Of a stretch of DNA of 43,723 bases, positions 26,661 through 35,578 are shown piece by piece. This stretch comes from Planctomycetota bacterium (GTDB taxonomy: Bacteria; Planctomycetota; Planctomycetia; Pirellulales; Pirellulaceae): positions 1 through 43,723 of the forward strand of contig JAPOIJ010000019.1 of NCBI GenBank assembly GCA_029979005.1. Direction: 5' to 3'. Under the pieces are notes generated by a model. That model ran no database searches. It was not told where the DNA came from and saw only the letters and a program-made list of their open reading frames with translations. Position numbers and translations under genes: made by a program. Position 1 is the first letter of the stretch. Each line of letters begins with the position of its first letter.

Positions 26661-26739
26661 TGAGTACCCTCGGGTCACTGAACGTCCACTCCATTATTTT
26701 TCTTTGTAACCATTTTCCTCGCAACCAATAAGCAACTTA

Positions 26740-27996
26740 ATGAATATTCTTCAATCGCAAGATCCTGAACTTTGGCAAACGATCCAAGACGAATCGATTC
26801 GTCAAAAAGACGAACTTGAGATGATTGCCAGTGAAAACTACACCAGCCTTGCCGTGATGGAAGCGGTTGGGAGTGTCTTGACGAACAAGTATGCCGAAGG
26901 CTATCCCGGCCGTCGCTATTACGGTGGTTGCGAACATGTCGATGTCACTGAAAACCTTGCCCGTGACCGAGCGAAAGAGTTGTTCGGGGCAGAATTTGCC
27001 AACGTCCAGCCTCACTCGGGTTCTCAGGCTAATCAGGCTGTTTATCTCACCGCCTTGGAAGTCGGCGACACCGTGCTTGGACTAGACCTTGCACACGGCG
27101 GGCACCTGACCCATGGGATGCGGTTAAACCTCTCTGGCAAGCTTTACAACTTTATAAATTATGGCGTCTGCCGCGACACTCATTTAATCGACTTTGATCA
27201 AATCGCGGCGCTGGCAAAAGAACACAAGCCAAAGATGATTGTTGCCGGAGCTAGTGCCTACCCACGACAGATCCCACACGAAAGATTTAAAGAAATTGCT
27301 GATGAGGTTGGCGCACTGTTGTTTGTTGACATGGCACACTATGCCGGACTGGTCGCCGGTGGCGAGCACAATGATCCTGTTCCTGTCGCCGACTTCGTCA
27401 CAACCACAACTCACAAAACACTTCGCGGACCGAGAGGCGGACTTGTGTTGTGCAAAAAGGAATATGCCAAAAAAATTAACTCAAGCGTTTTTCCCGGGAT
27501 GCAGGGTGGCCCGTTGATGCACGTGGTTGCCGGCAAAGCCGCTTGTTTTCGCGAAGCATTACAACCTGATTTCAAGGTCTATGCGAAATCGGTCAAAGCA
27601 AACGCTAAAGCGCTTGCTGAAACTCTCCAATCTGGAGGGCTTTCACTTGTCAGCGGAGGCACTGACAACCACCTCGTTCTGGTTGATGTAACAGCCAAAG
27701 GAATAGGTGGTACGATTGCGGAAGACACCTTGGGCGCATGTGGAATCACGGTTAACAAAAACATGATTCCTTACGACGAAAGAAAGCCGATGGATCCGAG
27801 CGGAGTACGGATAGGTACTCCCGCGTTAACGACCCGCGGCATGGGTGTCGATCAAATGAAGCAAGTTGGGCAGTGGATTGTCGACGCACTGAGCCACCCC
27901 GAAGACGCTTCAAAGCTCGAGTCTATTCGAGGAAACGTCAAAGACCTTTGTCAACATTTCCCGGTTCCTGCGGCCAGGGCTGAAGCAACGGTTTAA
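26740..27996 (+). CDS. glyA: Serine hydroxymethyltransferase
   Basis: A 418-aa PLP enzyme that interconverts serine and glycine while charging tetrahydrofolate with a one-carbon unit. Characteristic sequences are [12 protein letters not shown] near the N-terminus, [20 protein letters not shown], the PLP-lysine motif [14 protein letters not shown] (K226), and the C-terminal [16 protein letters not shown]. Length is normal. It is a single gene on the plus strand, convergent with the small membrane protein gene only 17 bp away. It supplies one-carbon units used by the folate-dependent Fmt reaction encoded upstream in this window, though the two are not in one operon. Confidence 0.98.
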   Translation: MNILQSQDPELWQTIQDESIRQKDELEMIASENYTSLAVMEAVGSVLTNKYAEGYPGRRYYGGCEHVDVTENLARDRAKELFGAEFANVQPHSGSQANQAVYLTALEVGDTVLGLDLAHGGHLTHGMRLNLSGKLYNFINYGVCRDTHLIDFDQIAALAKEHKPKMIVAGASAYPRQIPHERFKEIADEVGALLFVDMAHYAGLVAGGEHNDPVPVADFVTTTTHKTLRGPRGGLVLCKKEYAKKINSSVFPGMQGGPLMHVVAGKAACFREALQPDFKVYAKSVKANAKALAETLQSGGLSLVSGGTDNHLVLVDVTAKGIGGTIAEDTLGACGITVNKNMIPYDERKPMDPSGVRIGTPALTTRGMGVDQMKQVGQWIVDALSHPEDASKLESIRGNVKDLCQHFPVPAARAEATV

Positions 27997-28013
27997 TCTG
28001 TTGAGTCGCTGGA

Positions 28014-28379
28014 CTACTTTTTGGGGTGAATGGACTCAGTCGTTTCATTGCCAAATAAGCGGGCGATCTCCCGGTCGCTCGACGCCCAAATCATCGTGAT
28101 TAACACGGCGAACAGGACAATTCCTGCCCATGTAAAGGGGTGTAACTGTGTAAAATCAATTGACCATTTCCAAGGGTCAAACGCAGTTGATCCTTCCAAG
28201 GAAATCCAAGTGTCGATTGTATCTGGCTGGCTTGTCGAAAAACCCTGACTCAACTGAGCCGATTGACTCAGTTGAACCGGGGGTGAAAAAGCTGACGTGC
28301 TATTTGATAAGACTACATTGCCAAAAACTGCCCCTGCTGCAATGACAAGTGATAATAATAATCGTCGAGGATAAAACAT
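28014..28379 (-). CDS. Small membrane protein of unknown function
   Basis: 121 aa. The start at 28379 (MFYPRRLLLSLVIAAGAVFG) gives a signal peptide or N-terminal helix; the longer open frame to 28643 lacks coding character upstream of this Met. The middle is Ser/Gln-rich with LSQSAQLSQ, then DPWKWSIDFTQLHPFTW, a second hydrophobic helix (about 80-100, WAGIVLFAVLITMIWASS) and a polar tail. No domain recognised. It is convergent with glyA and divergent from the TPR gene. Confidence 0.6.
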   Translation of the reverse strand: MFYPRRLLLSLVIAAGAVFGNVVLSNSTSAFSPPVQLSQSAQLSQGFSTSQPDTIDTWISLEGSTAFDPWKWSIDFTQLHPFTWAGIVLFAVLITMIWASSDREIARLFGNETTESIHPKK

Positions 28380-28790
28380 TTCAGTTTCGCGCTTTGTGGT
28401 CTTTTCAAAAGTCAGCATTTCCAATTTGCTGGTTACATGCGTCACACTTTCGCAAACGGTATGCCACGGCTGAAAATCAGAAAAACCACGTGTTTCTGAA
28501 GATTTTTCCCGAATAGATGTTGTCGAAAAACCACGTGTCTCGCGGATGGTGACTAAAGACCTCATTCCGCAGCAAGCTGCTTTTAAGTGGTTTCCGGTGA
28601 ATTCGATTGTCGTAACAATCGTTGCGGTTTTAGGTGCTTGCAAGCGCGAGTAGTCCGCTAAATTTTTGCTTTCTTGCCTTGACTCGAATCTGCCAAGGTA
28701 AACTCTTAGGAAGAGAGATTCGGCGAGCGTGCATCAATGTGATTTCACACCACCAAAGAATCTTGTAGTTGGTCATGACAGGAAAGAGCA
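28380..28790. other. Divergent intergenic region with CACGTG repeats
   Basis: 411 bp between the starts of the small membrane protein (minus) and the TPR protein (plus). It contains the duplicated 14-mer described separately. No coding sequence is supported. It must hold both promoters. Confidence 0.5.
28480..28538. repeat. Direct repeat GAAAAACCACGTGT, two copies
   Basis: The 14-mer GAAAAACCACGTGT occurs exactly at 28480-28493 and 28525-28538 (45-bp spacing). Each copy contains the palindrome CACGTG. They lie about 100-160 bp upstream of the minus-strand start at 28379 and could be regulator-binding sites, or the trace of a local duplication. Confidence 0.55.
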
Positions 28791-29351
28791 TTGAACCGCA
28801 AACAAGCGCAACGCCAAAAAAATATTGTGGCGGCAGAAGGCTATCTAGAACTGGCAACCGCGCTTGATGGCTCGTGCTGTCTCAGTTTAGATTTAAAAAA
28901 ACAGTTGGCCGACCTTGCCCTTAACTCTTTAAACAAGGTAATTCGTCCCGCAGGGCATAAGCCGTATATCTTATTCTTAAAAGGACAGGCTCATCGGATT
29001 GCTGAACGTCCACGGTTAGCCATCACTTTTTTTGAACAGTCTCATAAAATTGACGGCGAGAATCTCCATACCTGCCTCGCTCTGGCTTGGTGCTGCAAAC
29101 GAACACAACAGATCGAGCGGGCGATTGAAGTCATGCAAACAGCTGTCGAGATGAATTCTGAAAGCTGCATCAGTCATTACAATCTCGCTTGCTATTGTGC
29201 TATAAACCAGCAAATTGACGATGCATTAATGCACCTCACGTTTGCATTGAACCTGAATCCAGATTACCTCTCGAAAATTGCCTCTGAATCTGATTTCGAT
29301 TCGATCCGAGACAATCCGAAATTCGCGGATATCACCACCCTTGCCGTTTAA
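28791..29351 (+). CDS. TPR-repeat protein
   Basis: 186 aa with TTG start at 28791, preceded by AGGAAAG. At least three tetratricopeptide-like helical pairs are visible between about residues 55 and 165: KPYILFLKGQAHRIAERPRLAITFFEQS, HTCLALAWCCKRTQQIERAIEVMQ and CISHYNLACYCAINQQIDDALMHLTFAL. The C-terminus DFDSIRDNPKF is the closing phrase often found after the last TPR in bacterial TPR proteins. There is no signal peptide. It probably is a cytoplasmic adaptor; partner unknown. Confidence 0.78.
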   Translation: MNRKQAQRQKNIVAAEGYLELATALDGSCCLSLDLKKQLADLALNSLNKVIRPAGHKPYILFLKGQAHRIAERPRLAITFFEQSHKIDGENLHTCLALAWCCKRTQQIERAIEVMQTAVEMNSESCISHYNLACYCAINQQIDDALMHLTFALNLNPDYLSKIASESDFDSIRDNPKFADITTLAV

Positions 29352-29492
29352 TACCTTTGGGTGTGGTAATGGCTCTCGGAAGCCAATTTCTAGAGCGACT
29401 AACTCGATAGGACGGCAAGCAAGTCGTTCGCTTAGTTTGTCGCGTTATAGACTGAAAAGACATCGCTGCAAAGAGACCGATTATCGGTTGAG

Positions 29493-30594
29493 TTAACCAT
29501 TGTTTTTTGCCCGCCAATTTAAGAGCGAATCCAAAAAACCTTGAATCTCTCCGTCAAGCACTTTGTGAAAATCACCCATGCTAAACCCGGTTCGAGTGTC
29601 TTTGACTCGCTGATCCGGATGTTGAAAATAATTTCTAATTTGTGATCCGAATCCTACCCGAGATTTATTGGCATATTTATCAGCTTCCTCCGCTTCGCGC
29701 TTCTCCTCCTCTAATCGAGCCAACTGGGCCCGCAACATTTTCCAGGCTTGATCCCGATTCTTGTGCTGGCTTCGTTGGCTTTGACACTGCACAACCGTGT
29801 TGGTTGGGATATGCGTCAAGCGAATCGCGCTGTCGGTTTTGTTGACGTGTTGGCCGCCTGCACCGCTGGCTCGATAGGTATCGACTCGAACGTCTTTTTC
29901 GTCGATGCTAATTTCTACGCTGTCCGAAATTTCCGGTGACACATCTACCGCTGCGAAACTGGTTTGCCGTTTTCCTTCTGAATTAAAGGGGCTGATTCGA
30001 ACCAATCGATGGAGTCCCGTTTCACTCTTTAAATAGCCGTACGCCATCGGGCCGCGAATCGCGATCGAAGCGCTGTTAATCCCCGCTTCATCGTTATTAT
30101 TTCGATCAAATTCAATGACTTGATAATCATTTTTTTGAGCCCAGGCAGCATACATGCGGAGCATCATCTCTGCCCAGTCGTTCGCATCGGTTCCGCCATC
30201 TCGTGCGTGTATCGTCAAAATGGCACCGGCATTATCATACGGTCCATTTAAAAGCGCTTTGAGCTCAAGAGAGTCCAGTTGCTTTTCGAGTGATTCGATT
30301 TCCGATCGCACTTCTCCTTCGATCGACTCATCTTCATCAGCCATCTCGATCAATGCTTCGAGATCCTCACCGGCAGCACTGAGTTCCATCATCGGCGCGA
30401 CAATGGCTTTTACAGATTTTAATCGGCCTACCGTCTCCTGAGCAGATTCCTGATTATCCCAAAAATTTTGAGCCGCCATTTCGGCTTCAATGTCGACAAT
30501 GGATTTTAACTTGGCATCGTAGTCAAAGACTGTCTCGAAGCAGAGTGATGCGCTCAATAATCGCTTGTGACCGGTTGGTAAGATCAGAGTCCAT
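29493..30594 (-). CDS. prfB: Peptide chain release factor 2, programmed +1 frameshift
   Basis: RF2 releases peptides at UGA and UAA. The main frame carries SPF (RISPFNSEG, stop-codon reading) and GGQ (GAGGQHVNKTDSAIRL, peptidyl-tRNA hydrolysis). Its 5' end lacks a credible start, but a short frame from ATG at 30594 encodes 23 residues, MDSDLTNRSQAIIERITLL and RDSL, then meets TGA at 30525-30523. The junction CTT-TGA-C (30528-30522) is the classic RF2 shift site: after CTT the ribosome skips one base and continues with GAC TAC GAT (DYDAKL). The product is then 366 aa, normal for RF2. The strong SD-like AGGGGG found before the E. coli site is not evident; the bases there are CGAGACAGT. Frameshifting lets low RF2 raise its own synthesis. 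Confidence 0.95.
30522..30528 (-). promoter_or_regulatory. RF2 +1 frameshift site CTTTGAC
   Basis: Read on the minus strand, codon 23 CTT is followed by the in-frame stop TGA and then C. A +1 shift gives GAC, joining the two prfB frames. This is the conserved autoregulatory site of prfB in many bacteria. Confidence 0.93.
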
Positions 30595-31135
30595 GTGTTT
30601 ACTTCTTTAATATTTCAGGCTGTGACAAAAGCCCAGCGATTAAGCCCAGTGATTAGACCGAGGGAAGACAAAATTCTAAGACCATGATTGTTAACTCATC
30701 CTCAATCAGGTCAACCGGTGCAAAACGGGTTGTGGAGGTAGCATCGGTACTTAAAGACGCTTCAGATTTCTTCAAAAAACTGGATTTCTCTCCGTTTCTC
30801 AATCCACCGCATATCGACCGGATGATAACGGTTAAACCGAATGATTTAACGTCAAAAACGCACGATTGGTTGACCATTTTCCCGACCGAACTTAAAGTTA
30901 GAGATCGTTTTCAATTTGCACCAAAGTCCACAAATCAGACGCTATGATTAGCTAGAGGTTTCCGCAAAGAAAAAAGCGTGTTCCTTGAGATTCGATCAAT
31001 TTTCACCCACTTTCCGGCGGAAACCAAGCAAACCTTTCCCTCTGCAGGGCGTTTTCCAATAAACTGATAAAGCACAAAACTGTCTATCTGGATTACCAAC
31101 TGGACTGACAGACCTACCTATTTGAGAAAATCTAG
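30595..31135. other. Intergenic region between prfB and the PilT-like gene
   Basis: 541 bp. Two opposing open frames of 87 aa (30684-30947, plus) and 74 aa (30653-30877, minus) overlap each other; neither has a recognisable domain, so I call neither. The region includes an imperfect 13-bp tandem repeat near prfB and must hold the divergent promoters of prfB and the ATPase operon. Confidence 0.5.
30629..30654. repeat. Tandem 13-bp repeat upstream of prfB
   Basis: AAGCCCAGCGATT at 30629-30641 is followed directly by AAGCCCAGTGATT at 30642-30654, one mismatch. It lies 35 bp upstream of the prfB ATG and might overlap its leader or promoter. Confidence 0.5.
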
Positions 31136-32365
31136 ATGTCCAAGCCAAAACAAAAAGCTCCCGATTCTGAAAATTCCAAAGTTTCAGAATCTAACGGCAA
31201 AACACTCAAAGAACGCGAAGACGAAGCAATTGAGCGAATGGTGGGTCAGTTTGTCGTCAAGCAAGAAGAAAAACCCGTTGATAAATATTTTCGCGCGCTT
31301 GTCAAACTGGAAGGCTCCGACCTTCATATGAAGGTTGGTAAAGCACCTATCGTTCGGGTCAACGGTACACTTAAGGAACTCAATCGAGGCCCCATTGAAG
31401 TCGAAGAAATGGCGCGGCTGCTGTTTCCAATGTTGAACGAACGCAATCGGGATATTTTTGATCACGAAGGTGGAGCTGACTTCGCTTACACGGTGGATGT
31501 CGACGGCGTTAGTTGGCGATTCCGTGTCAACATGTTGAAGCAATTAGGAAAGATTGGATTGGTCGCTCGTCGTGTGAACAATCACATTCCTAACTTCGAA
31601 GGTCTTTATCTTCCTCCAGCGATGGAAACGCTTTGCCATTTTGAACAGGGAATGATTTTATTGGCAGGCGTTACCGGTTCGGGAAAAAGTACAACCATTG
31701 CGTCGATGCTGAATTACATCAATCGCATCTATTCGAAACACATTCTAACACTCGAAGATCCGATTGAATTTGTTTTCACCGACGACAAATGCTTAATCAA
31801 CCAGCGTGAAATTGGAATTGACGTTGTCGACTTTGGTGTTGGGATGAAACACGCGGTTCGTGAAGATCCAGACATTATTCTGGTGGGTGAGCTGCGAGAT
31901 GAAGAGACATTTATGACTGCGATCCACGCCGCGGAAACCGGTCACCTCGTATTTGGAACCATTCACGCGTCCACCGCTCCTTCGACCATCGGTCGTATCC
32001 TCGACCTTTTCCCTGAAGAAATGCACGGTGCCATTCGCGGTGCTATCGCGATGAACATGAAAGCGATCGTAGCTCAAAAACTACTCAAATCGATTAATCC
32101 AAAAGTTGGTCGTGTTCCCACGTGTGAAATCATGACGTTTAATCCAACCGTCAGAAAACTGATCCTCGAAGAACGAGACCACAACCTCAGCGATGCGATT
32201 CGCATTGGTGTCGAAGAGGGCATGCAGGACTTCACAATGAGCTTGAAGGGCCTGATTGATGACGAGCTAATTGACCGCCCTACGGCATTCCAAGTCGCTC
32301 CAAACAAAGAAGAATTAAAGATGAAGCTCAAAGGTATCGACGTCTCGCAACCTGGAATTATTTAA
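31136..32365 (+). CDS. PilT-like type IV pilus/secretion ATPase
   Basis: 409 aa, PilT/VirB11 superfamily. After a charged N-terminal tail (1-45), the PAS-like N domain has the PilT opening EGSDLHMKVGKAPIVRVNG. The ATPase domain has an intact Walker A GVTGSGKST (178-186), Asp box TLEDPIEF (205-212), Walker B EDPDIILVGELRD (243-255) and His box HAAETGHLVFGTIHAST (264-280). The zinc tetracysteine of GspE/PilB is absent, as is normal for PilT. PilT-type proteins depolymerise pili or drive retraction, but no pilin, PilC or secretin gene is in the window. Its stop overlaps the next ATG by one base (TAATG), so it is translationally linked to two GspE-like proteins lacking the P-loop Lys. I would not assign the symbol pilT without pilus genes. 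Confidence 0.92.
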   Translation: MSKPKQKAPDSENSKVSESNGKTLKEREDEAIERMVGQFVVKQEEKPVDKYFRALVKLEGSDLHMKVGKAPIVRVNGTLKELNRGPIEVEEMARLLFPMLNERNRDIFDHEGGADFAYTVDVDGVSWRFRVNMLKQLGKIGLVARRVNNHIPNFEGLYLPPAMETLCHFEQGMILLAGVTGSGKSTTIASMLNYINRIYSKHILTLEDPIEFVFTDDKCLINQREIGIDVVDFGVGMKHAVREDPDIILVGELRDEETFMTAIHAAETGHLVFGTIHASTAPSTIGRILDLFPEEMHGAIRGAIAMNMKAIVAQKLLKSINPKVGRVPTCEIMTFNPTVRKLILEERDHNLSDAIRIGVEEGMQDFTMSLKGLIDDELIDRPTAFQVAPNKEELKMKLKGIDVSQPGII

Positions 32366-34134
32366 TGGCTCGCTGCTCTCGAACGGTATTATTGCTTACG
32401 GCCGCAGTCGCCATTTTGCTTGTACCCTTTGCTGACAATTTGTTTGCCCAAGAACCTGAGAGTGCTTTGCAGTACAAACCAGGTCCGGGTGGCTATTTTT
32501 CCTGGTGGAAACTACTGCTAATTGCAGCAGTATTCATTTTCTGGGTGCGAATGGCTGACTGGGTCAATCGTGACGCGATGAAAATCGGGGAACGAACAAA
32601 CATGGCCCCTGAAGTTTGGAATCCATTGATTGCTTTTCCCTTCCTCGCCGGCTTTATTTTAGTCATCTCTTTGCCCATCTTTGTCGCGGGCTTGCCGATA
32701 TTTTTAATCACTGCCTTCATGCCGGTCACGGTCTACTTTTTTATTCGCCGCAGCCGGTTCAAGCAAAACCCAAATATAAAACAATACCTAAAGCTAAAAC
32801 CGGGTGAAGCTCCCGTTGCCGAAGCCCTTCCTCAAGATGAAGGCGTCTTTATTGATTTTACGCCAGCGGGTGAAAGCTCAAGTCAAAAACAGGGCAATTT
32901 AATTCGCGCTCGACAGTCGGATGGCTTTACCGATTTTAAAGAGTTACTCGCGCTGACTCAATTTAAGCGTGCTGAACAATTGCAGATGGAATTTACCCGT
33001 GAAGGTGTTTCTCTGCGAATTTTAGTCGACGGCTCATGGCATCCACTTGATTCGATTGATCGCGAGTCCGGCGATGCAATTTTATCAAGTATGAAACACC
33101 TGGCTGGCTTGAATCCTGCCGAACGGCGCGCCCCACAAACCGGCTCATTTAAGTTTAAATCTGAATCTGGAAAAGCCGCCGTTTCCGTCGTCTCGCGTGG
33201 CGTAGCGACCGGTGAACGCGTCCTAATGAAGTATGAGATCTCTGCGAAAGAAGCGTTGGCGTTTCCGCAACTGGGCATGTTCCCGGAGATGGTTTCCCAA
33301 ATCAAAGAATCTCTCAACAAAAGTGGCACGACCATTATTTCCGCTCCACCGGGATGTGGTTTAACGTCTTCGTGGCAGGGAGCATTGGTAACAGCTGATC
33401 GATTAACTCGTGACTGCGTCGGCGTTATTGATCAGGATGAAATCGAAACCGTTCAGGAAAACATCGTCATCCATCGGTACGAAGAAGGAACTGAAAAGAG
33501 TCAATTTCCGATTCTGAAGACGCTGCTGTTGACCCAACCGGACTTGCTGGCGGTTCCGAAGTTAGAAACGACGGAAACTCTTGACCTGTTGATGAATCAG
33601 GTAATTACTCAGCAGCGTTCGGTTTTACTTCGGGTGCCTGCGAAATCTGCCACCGAAGCATTGCTTAAAATGTACAAACAGGCTGGCGATCGGGATCAAT
33701 TCCTAAAAGCTACAAAAAATATCACGTGTCAACGGCTTGTCCGACGCCTATGCACGGACTGCCGTGTCGAAGTAAGAGTCCAGCCTAAAACCATCCAACA
33801 GCTAGGCGGCGACCCAAAGACGCAAGGCACGGTTTACAACCAATGGCGACTTCCTCCCCCCGAACAAAGAGTGGACGATAAAGGTCGGCCAATTGAATAT
33901 CCTCCATGCACAACCTGTGGCGGGATTGGATTTATCGGTCGAATCGCGATTTTTGAAATGTTGACCCTGAACGATCAACTTCGCACACTTATCAGGCAAA
34001 GTCCAAAAATTTCAACCGTGGAAGCAGCAGCCGTCAAAATGGGAAAAACTACAATTACAAAAGAAGCCTACAAGCTTGTGTTACTGGGTGTCACTTCATT
34101 GACCGAAGCGCAAAGGATACTCAAGCAGCAGTAA
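32365..34134 (+). CDS. Membrane-anchored GspE/PilB-like protein with degenerate P-loop
   Basis: 589 aa. An N-terminal signal-like helix (about 7-28), a second helix (about 49-66) and a long hydrophobic pair (about 88-127) precede a GspE-like body. N2-type segments are visible (VSLRILVDGSWHPL and SMKHLAGLNPAERRAPQTGSF). The P-loop position reads APPGCGLTS (327-335): Leu333 replaces the essential Lys. Walker B reads QPDLLAVPKLE (391-401) in place of DPDIIxxGExRD, and the His box is unrecognisable. The tetracysteine zinc site of GspE is kept: C463-TD-C466 and C515-TT-C518, followed by GGIGFIGRIAIFEMLTLND. ATP hydrolysis is unlikely. It starts within the stop of the PilT-like gene. Confidence 0.85.
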   Translation: MARCSRTVLLLTAAVAILLVPFADNLFAQEPESALQYKPGPGGYFSWWKLLLIAAVFIFWVRMADWVNRDAMKIGERTNMAPEVWNPLIAFPFLAGFILVISLPIFVAGLPIFLITAFMPVTVYFFIRRSRFKQNPNIKQYLKLKPGEAPVAEALPQDEGVFIDFTPAGESSSQKQGNLIRARQSDGFTDFKELLALTQFKRAEQLQMEFTREGVSLRILVDGSWHPLDSIDRESGDAILSSMKHLAGLNPAERRAPQTGSFKFKSESGKAAVSVVSRGVATGERVLMKYEISAKEALAFPQLGMFPEMVSQIKESLNKSGTTIISAPPGCGLTSSWQGALVTADRLTRDCVGVIDQDEIETVQENIVIHRYEEGTEKSQFPILKTLLLTQPDLLAVPKLETTETLDLLMNQVITQQRSVLLRVPAKSATEALLKMYKQAGDRDQFLKATKNITCQRLVRRLCTDCRVEVRVQPKTIQQLGGDPKTQGTVYNQWRLPPPEQRVDDKGRPIEYPPCTTCGGIGFIGRIAIFEMLTLNDQLRTLIRQSPKISTVEAAAVKMGKTTITKEAYKLVLLGVTSLTEAQRILKQQ

Positions 34135-34242
34135 TTCACCGCACCGCTCATTTTTTTCGTTCGTAAATCGAACAACGTCACTTCTACAATTTACGCGTCA
34201 CAATCCAGGTCTCATTTATCTCCAGCAGAGCGAAGTTAATTA

Positions 34243-35541
34243 ATGTTTGATGATTTGCAACTCCCGATCGAATTTACCGCCGCCGGTGATACGCCCGAGG
34301 AGCAGAAAACAAATCTTAAGATCGTCAAACCATCGCCAGGTTTTGAACCAGCTTCTGAACTGGTGGTGGAAATCATCTTAAAAGATGCCAATGTTACTGT
34401 GATGGATTTCAGCGCGCAGAAGGTAGTCACCCGCTTTCAAATCGATGGACTGTGGCATGCCGGTGCTCCCATGGATCGCGAGATTGGCGATTACATACTA
34501 GCGACACTCAAACAGCTCGCTGGTCTTGACTATCGAGAACGTCGACAGCGCCAAGAGGGTCAGTTTTCCACGCTGTACCAAAAACAAAGACAAAAATTCA
34601 AAATCGTTTCCCAAGGAATTCAAACTGGCGAACGGGTTGCTATTTACCTCGACTATAAACGTCCACCGCTCGATAAGGCTCTCGACCTGGGAATGCGAGA
34701 GAAAATGCTCGAGCAATTGCGGCCCATTCTCAACGACGAAAATACTGGAATGGTTCTGGTTAGTGGCGTACCTGGTGAAGGGTATACGACTGCCTGGCGG
34801 GGTGTTCTTGATTCCTGTGACCGCTTGACGCGTGACTATTTTGTCATGGAAGAAAAAGGAAAACTCGAACCGGAAGTCATCAACATTTATCCTGTTGAGT
34901 TTGACCCCACCAAAGGGGAAACGGCAATGACTCCGATTCCCCAGTTATTGCTCAAGGAACCCGATGTTCTTGCGTTCACGGATTTAACTGGTGGTGAACT
35001 AATCAATGACATTATTGATTTATCCAACAGTAAAAAGATTCCAATATTCACTCGCATTCCTGGAAAGCACTGTGTCGATGCGTTGCTTCGGGTGTTGTTA
35101 TTAAAACCAGATGCTAAGAAGTTTGCCGAATCTTTATCGTGTGTCGTGTCGATGCGTTTGATTCGACTGCTTTGCAATAGTTGCCGGATTCCATACCAAC
35201 CACATCCCACGCTTCTTCAAAAACTGGGACTCCCGGTAGGAAGAATTGCCGAGCTATACAAGCCGATGGTTTATCAACCGGGAATGGTGGACGAAAACGA
35301 TGTCGAAATTGAACAATGTTCTGAATGTTCCGGGATTGGCTATCGGGGACGAACAGGTTTGTTTGAAATGCTAACCGTTAATGATGATCTCCGGCGAGCG
35401 ATTGTTAAAACACCTCAAGCCAACAAATTATCGGCCCTTGCCAAGCACCAAGGGCACATCTCTTTGCAGATGGAAGGTATTGTGATGGTCGCTGCAGGAA
35501 AAACTTCGGTAGAAGAGTTACAAAGAGTTTTAAAATCATAA
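34243..35541 (+). CDS. GspE/PilB-like protein with degenerate P-loop, soluble paralogue
   Basis: 432 aa, no membrane segment. It is a paralogue of the preceding protein: compare IDGLWHAGAPMDREIGDYIL with VDGSWHPLDSIDRESGDAIL, and the shared DRLTRD after the P-loop. The P-loop reads GVPGEGYTT (175-183), Tyr181 in place of Lys. The Walker B region EPDVLAFTDL lacks the Gly-Glu. The zinc tetracysteine is intact: C311-NS-C314 and C359-SE-C362, then SGIGYRGRTGLFEMLTVND, matching the GspE C-terminal domain. The spacing to the upstream gene is 108 bp, on the same strand. It may be a structural subunit in a mixed ring with the PilT-like ATPase; that is inference. Confidence 0.85.
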   Translation: MFDDLQLPIEFTAAGDTPEEQKTNLKIVKPSPGFEPASELVVEIILKDANVTVMDFSAQKVVTRFQIDGLWHAGAPMDREIGDYILATLKQLAGLDYRERRQRQEGQFSTLYQKQRQKFKIVSQGIQTGERVAIYLDYKRPPLDKALDLGMREKMLEQLRPILNDENTGMVLVSGVPGEGYTTAWRGVLDSCDRLTRDYFVMEEKGKLEPEVINIYPVEFDPTKGETAMTPIPQLLLKEPDVLAFTDLTGGELINDIIDLSNSKKIPIFTRIPGKHCVDALLRVLLLKPDAKKFAESLSCVVSMRLIRLLCNSCRIPYQPHPTLLQKLGLPVGRIAELYKPMVYQPGMVDENDVEIEQCSECSGIGYRGRTGLFEMLTVNDDLRRAIVKTPQANKLSALAKHQGHISLQMEGIVMVAAGKTSVEELQRVLKS

Positions 35542-35578
35542 CGAAAAATCGGGATCATTCCCCCGAACCAGAAAGTTA

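Noticed and set aside
28380..28643. N-terminal extension of the small membrane protein open frame
   Set aside because: It contains the CACGTG direct repeat and lacks coding character; a signal-peptide-like start at 28379 is better.
30653..30947. Two opposing small open frames between prfB and the PilT-like gene
   Set aside because: They overlap each other, and neither has a domain or a good start signal. The plus-strand 87-aa frame is the better of the two but remains unsupported.
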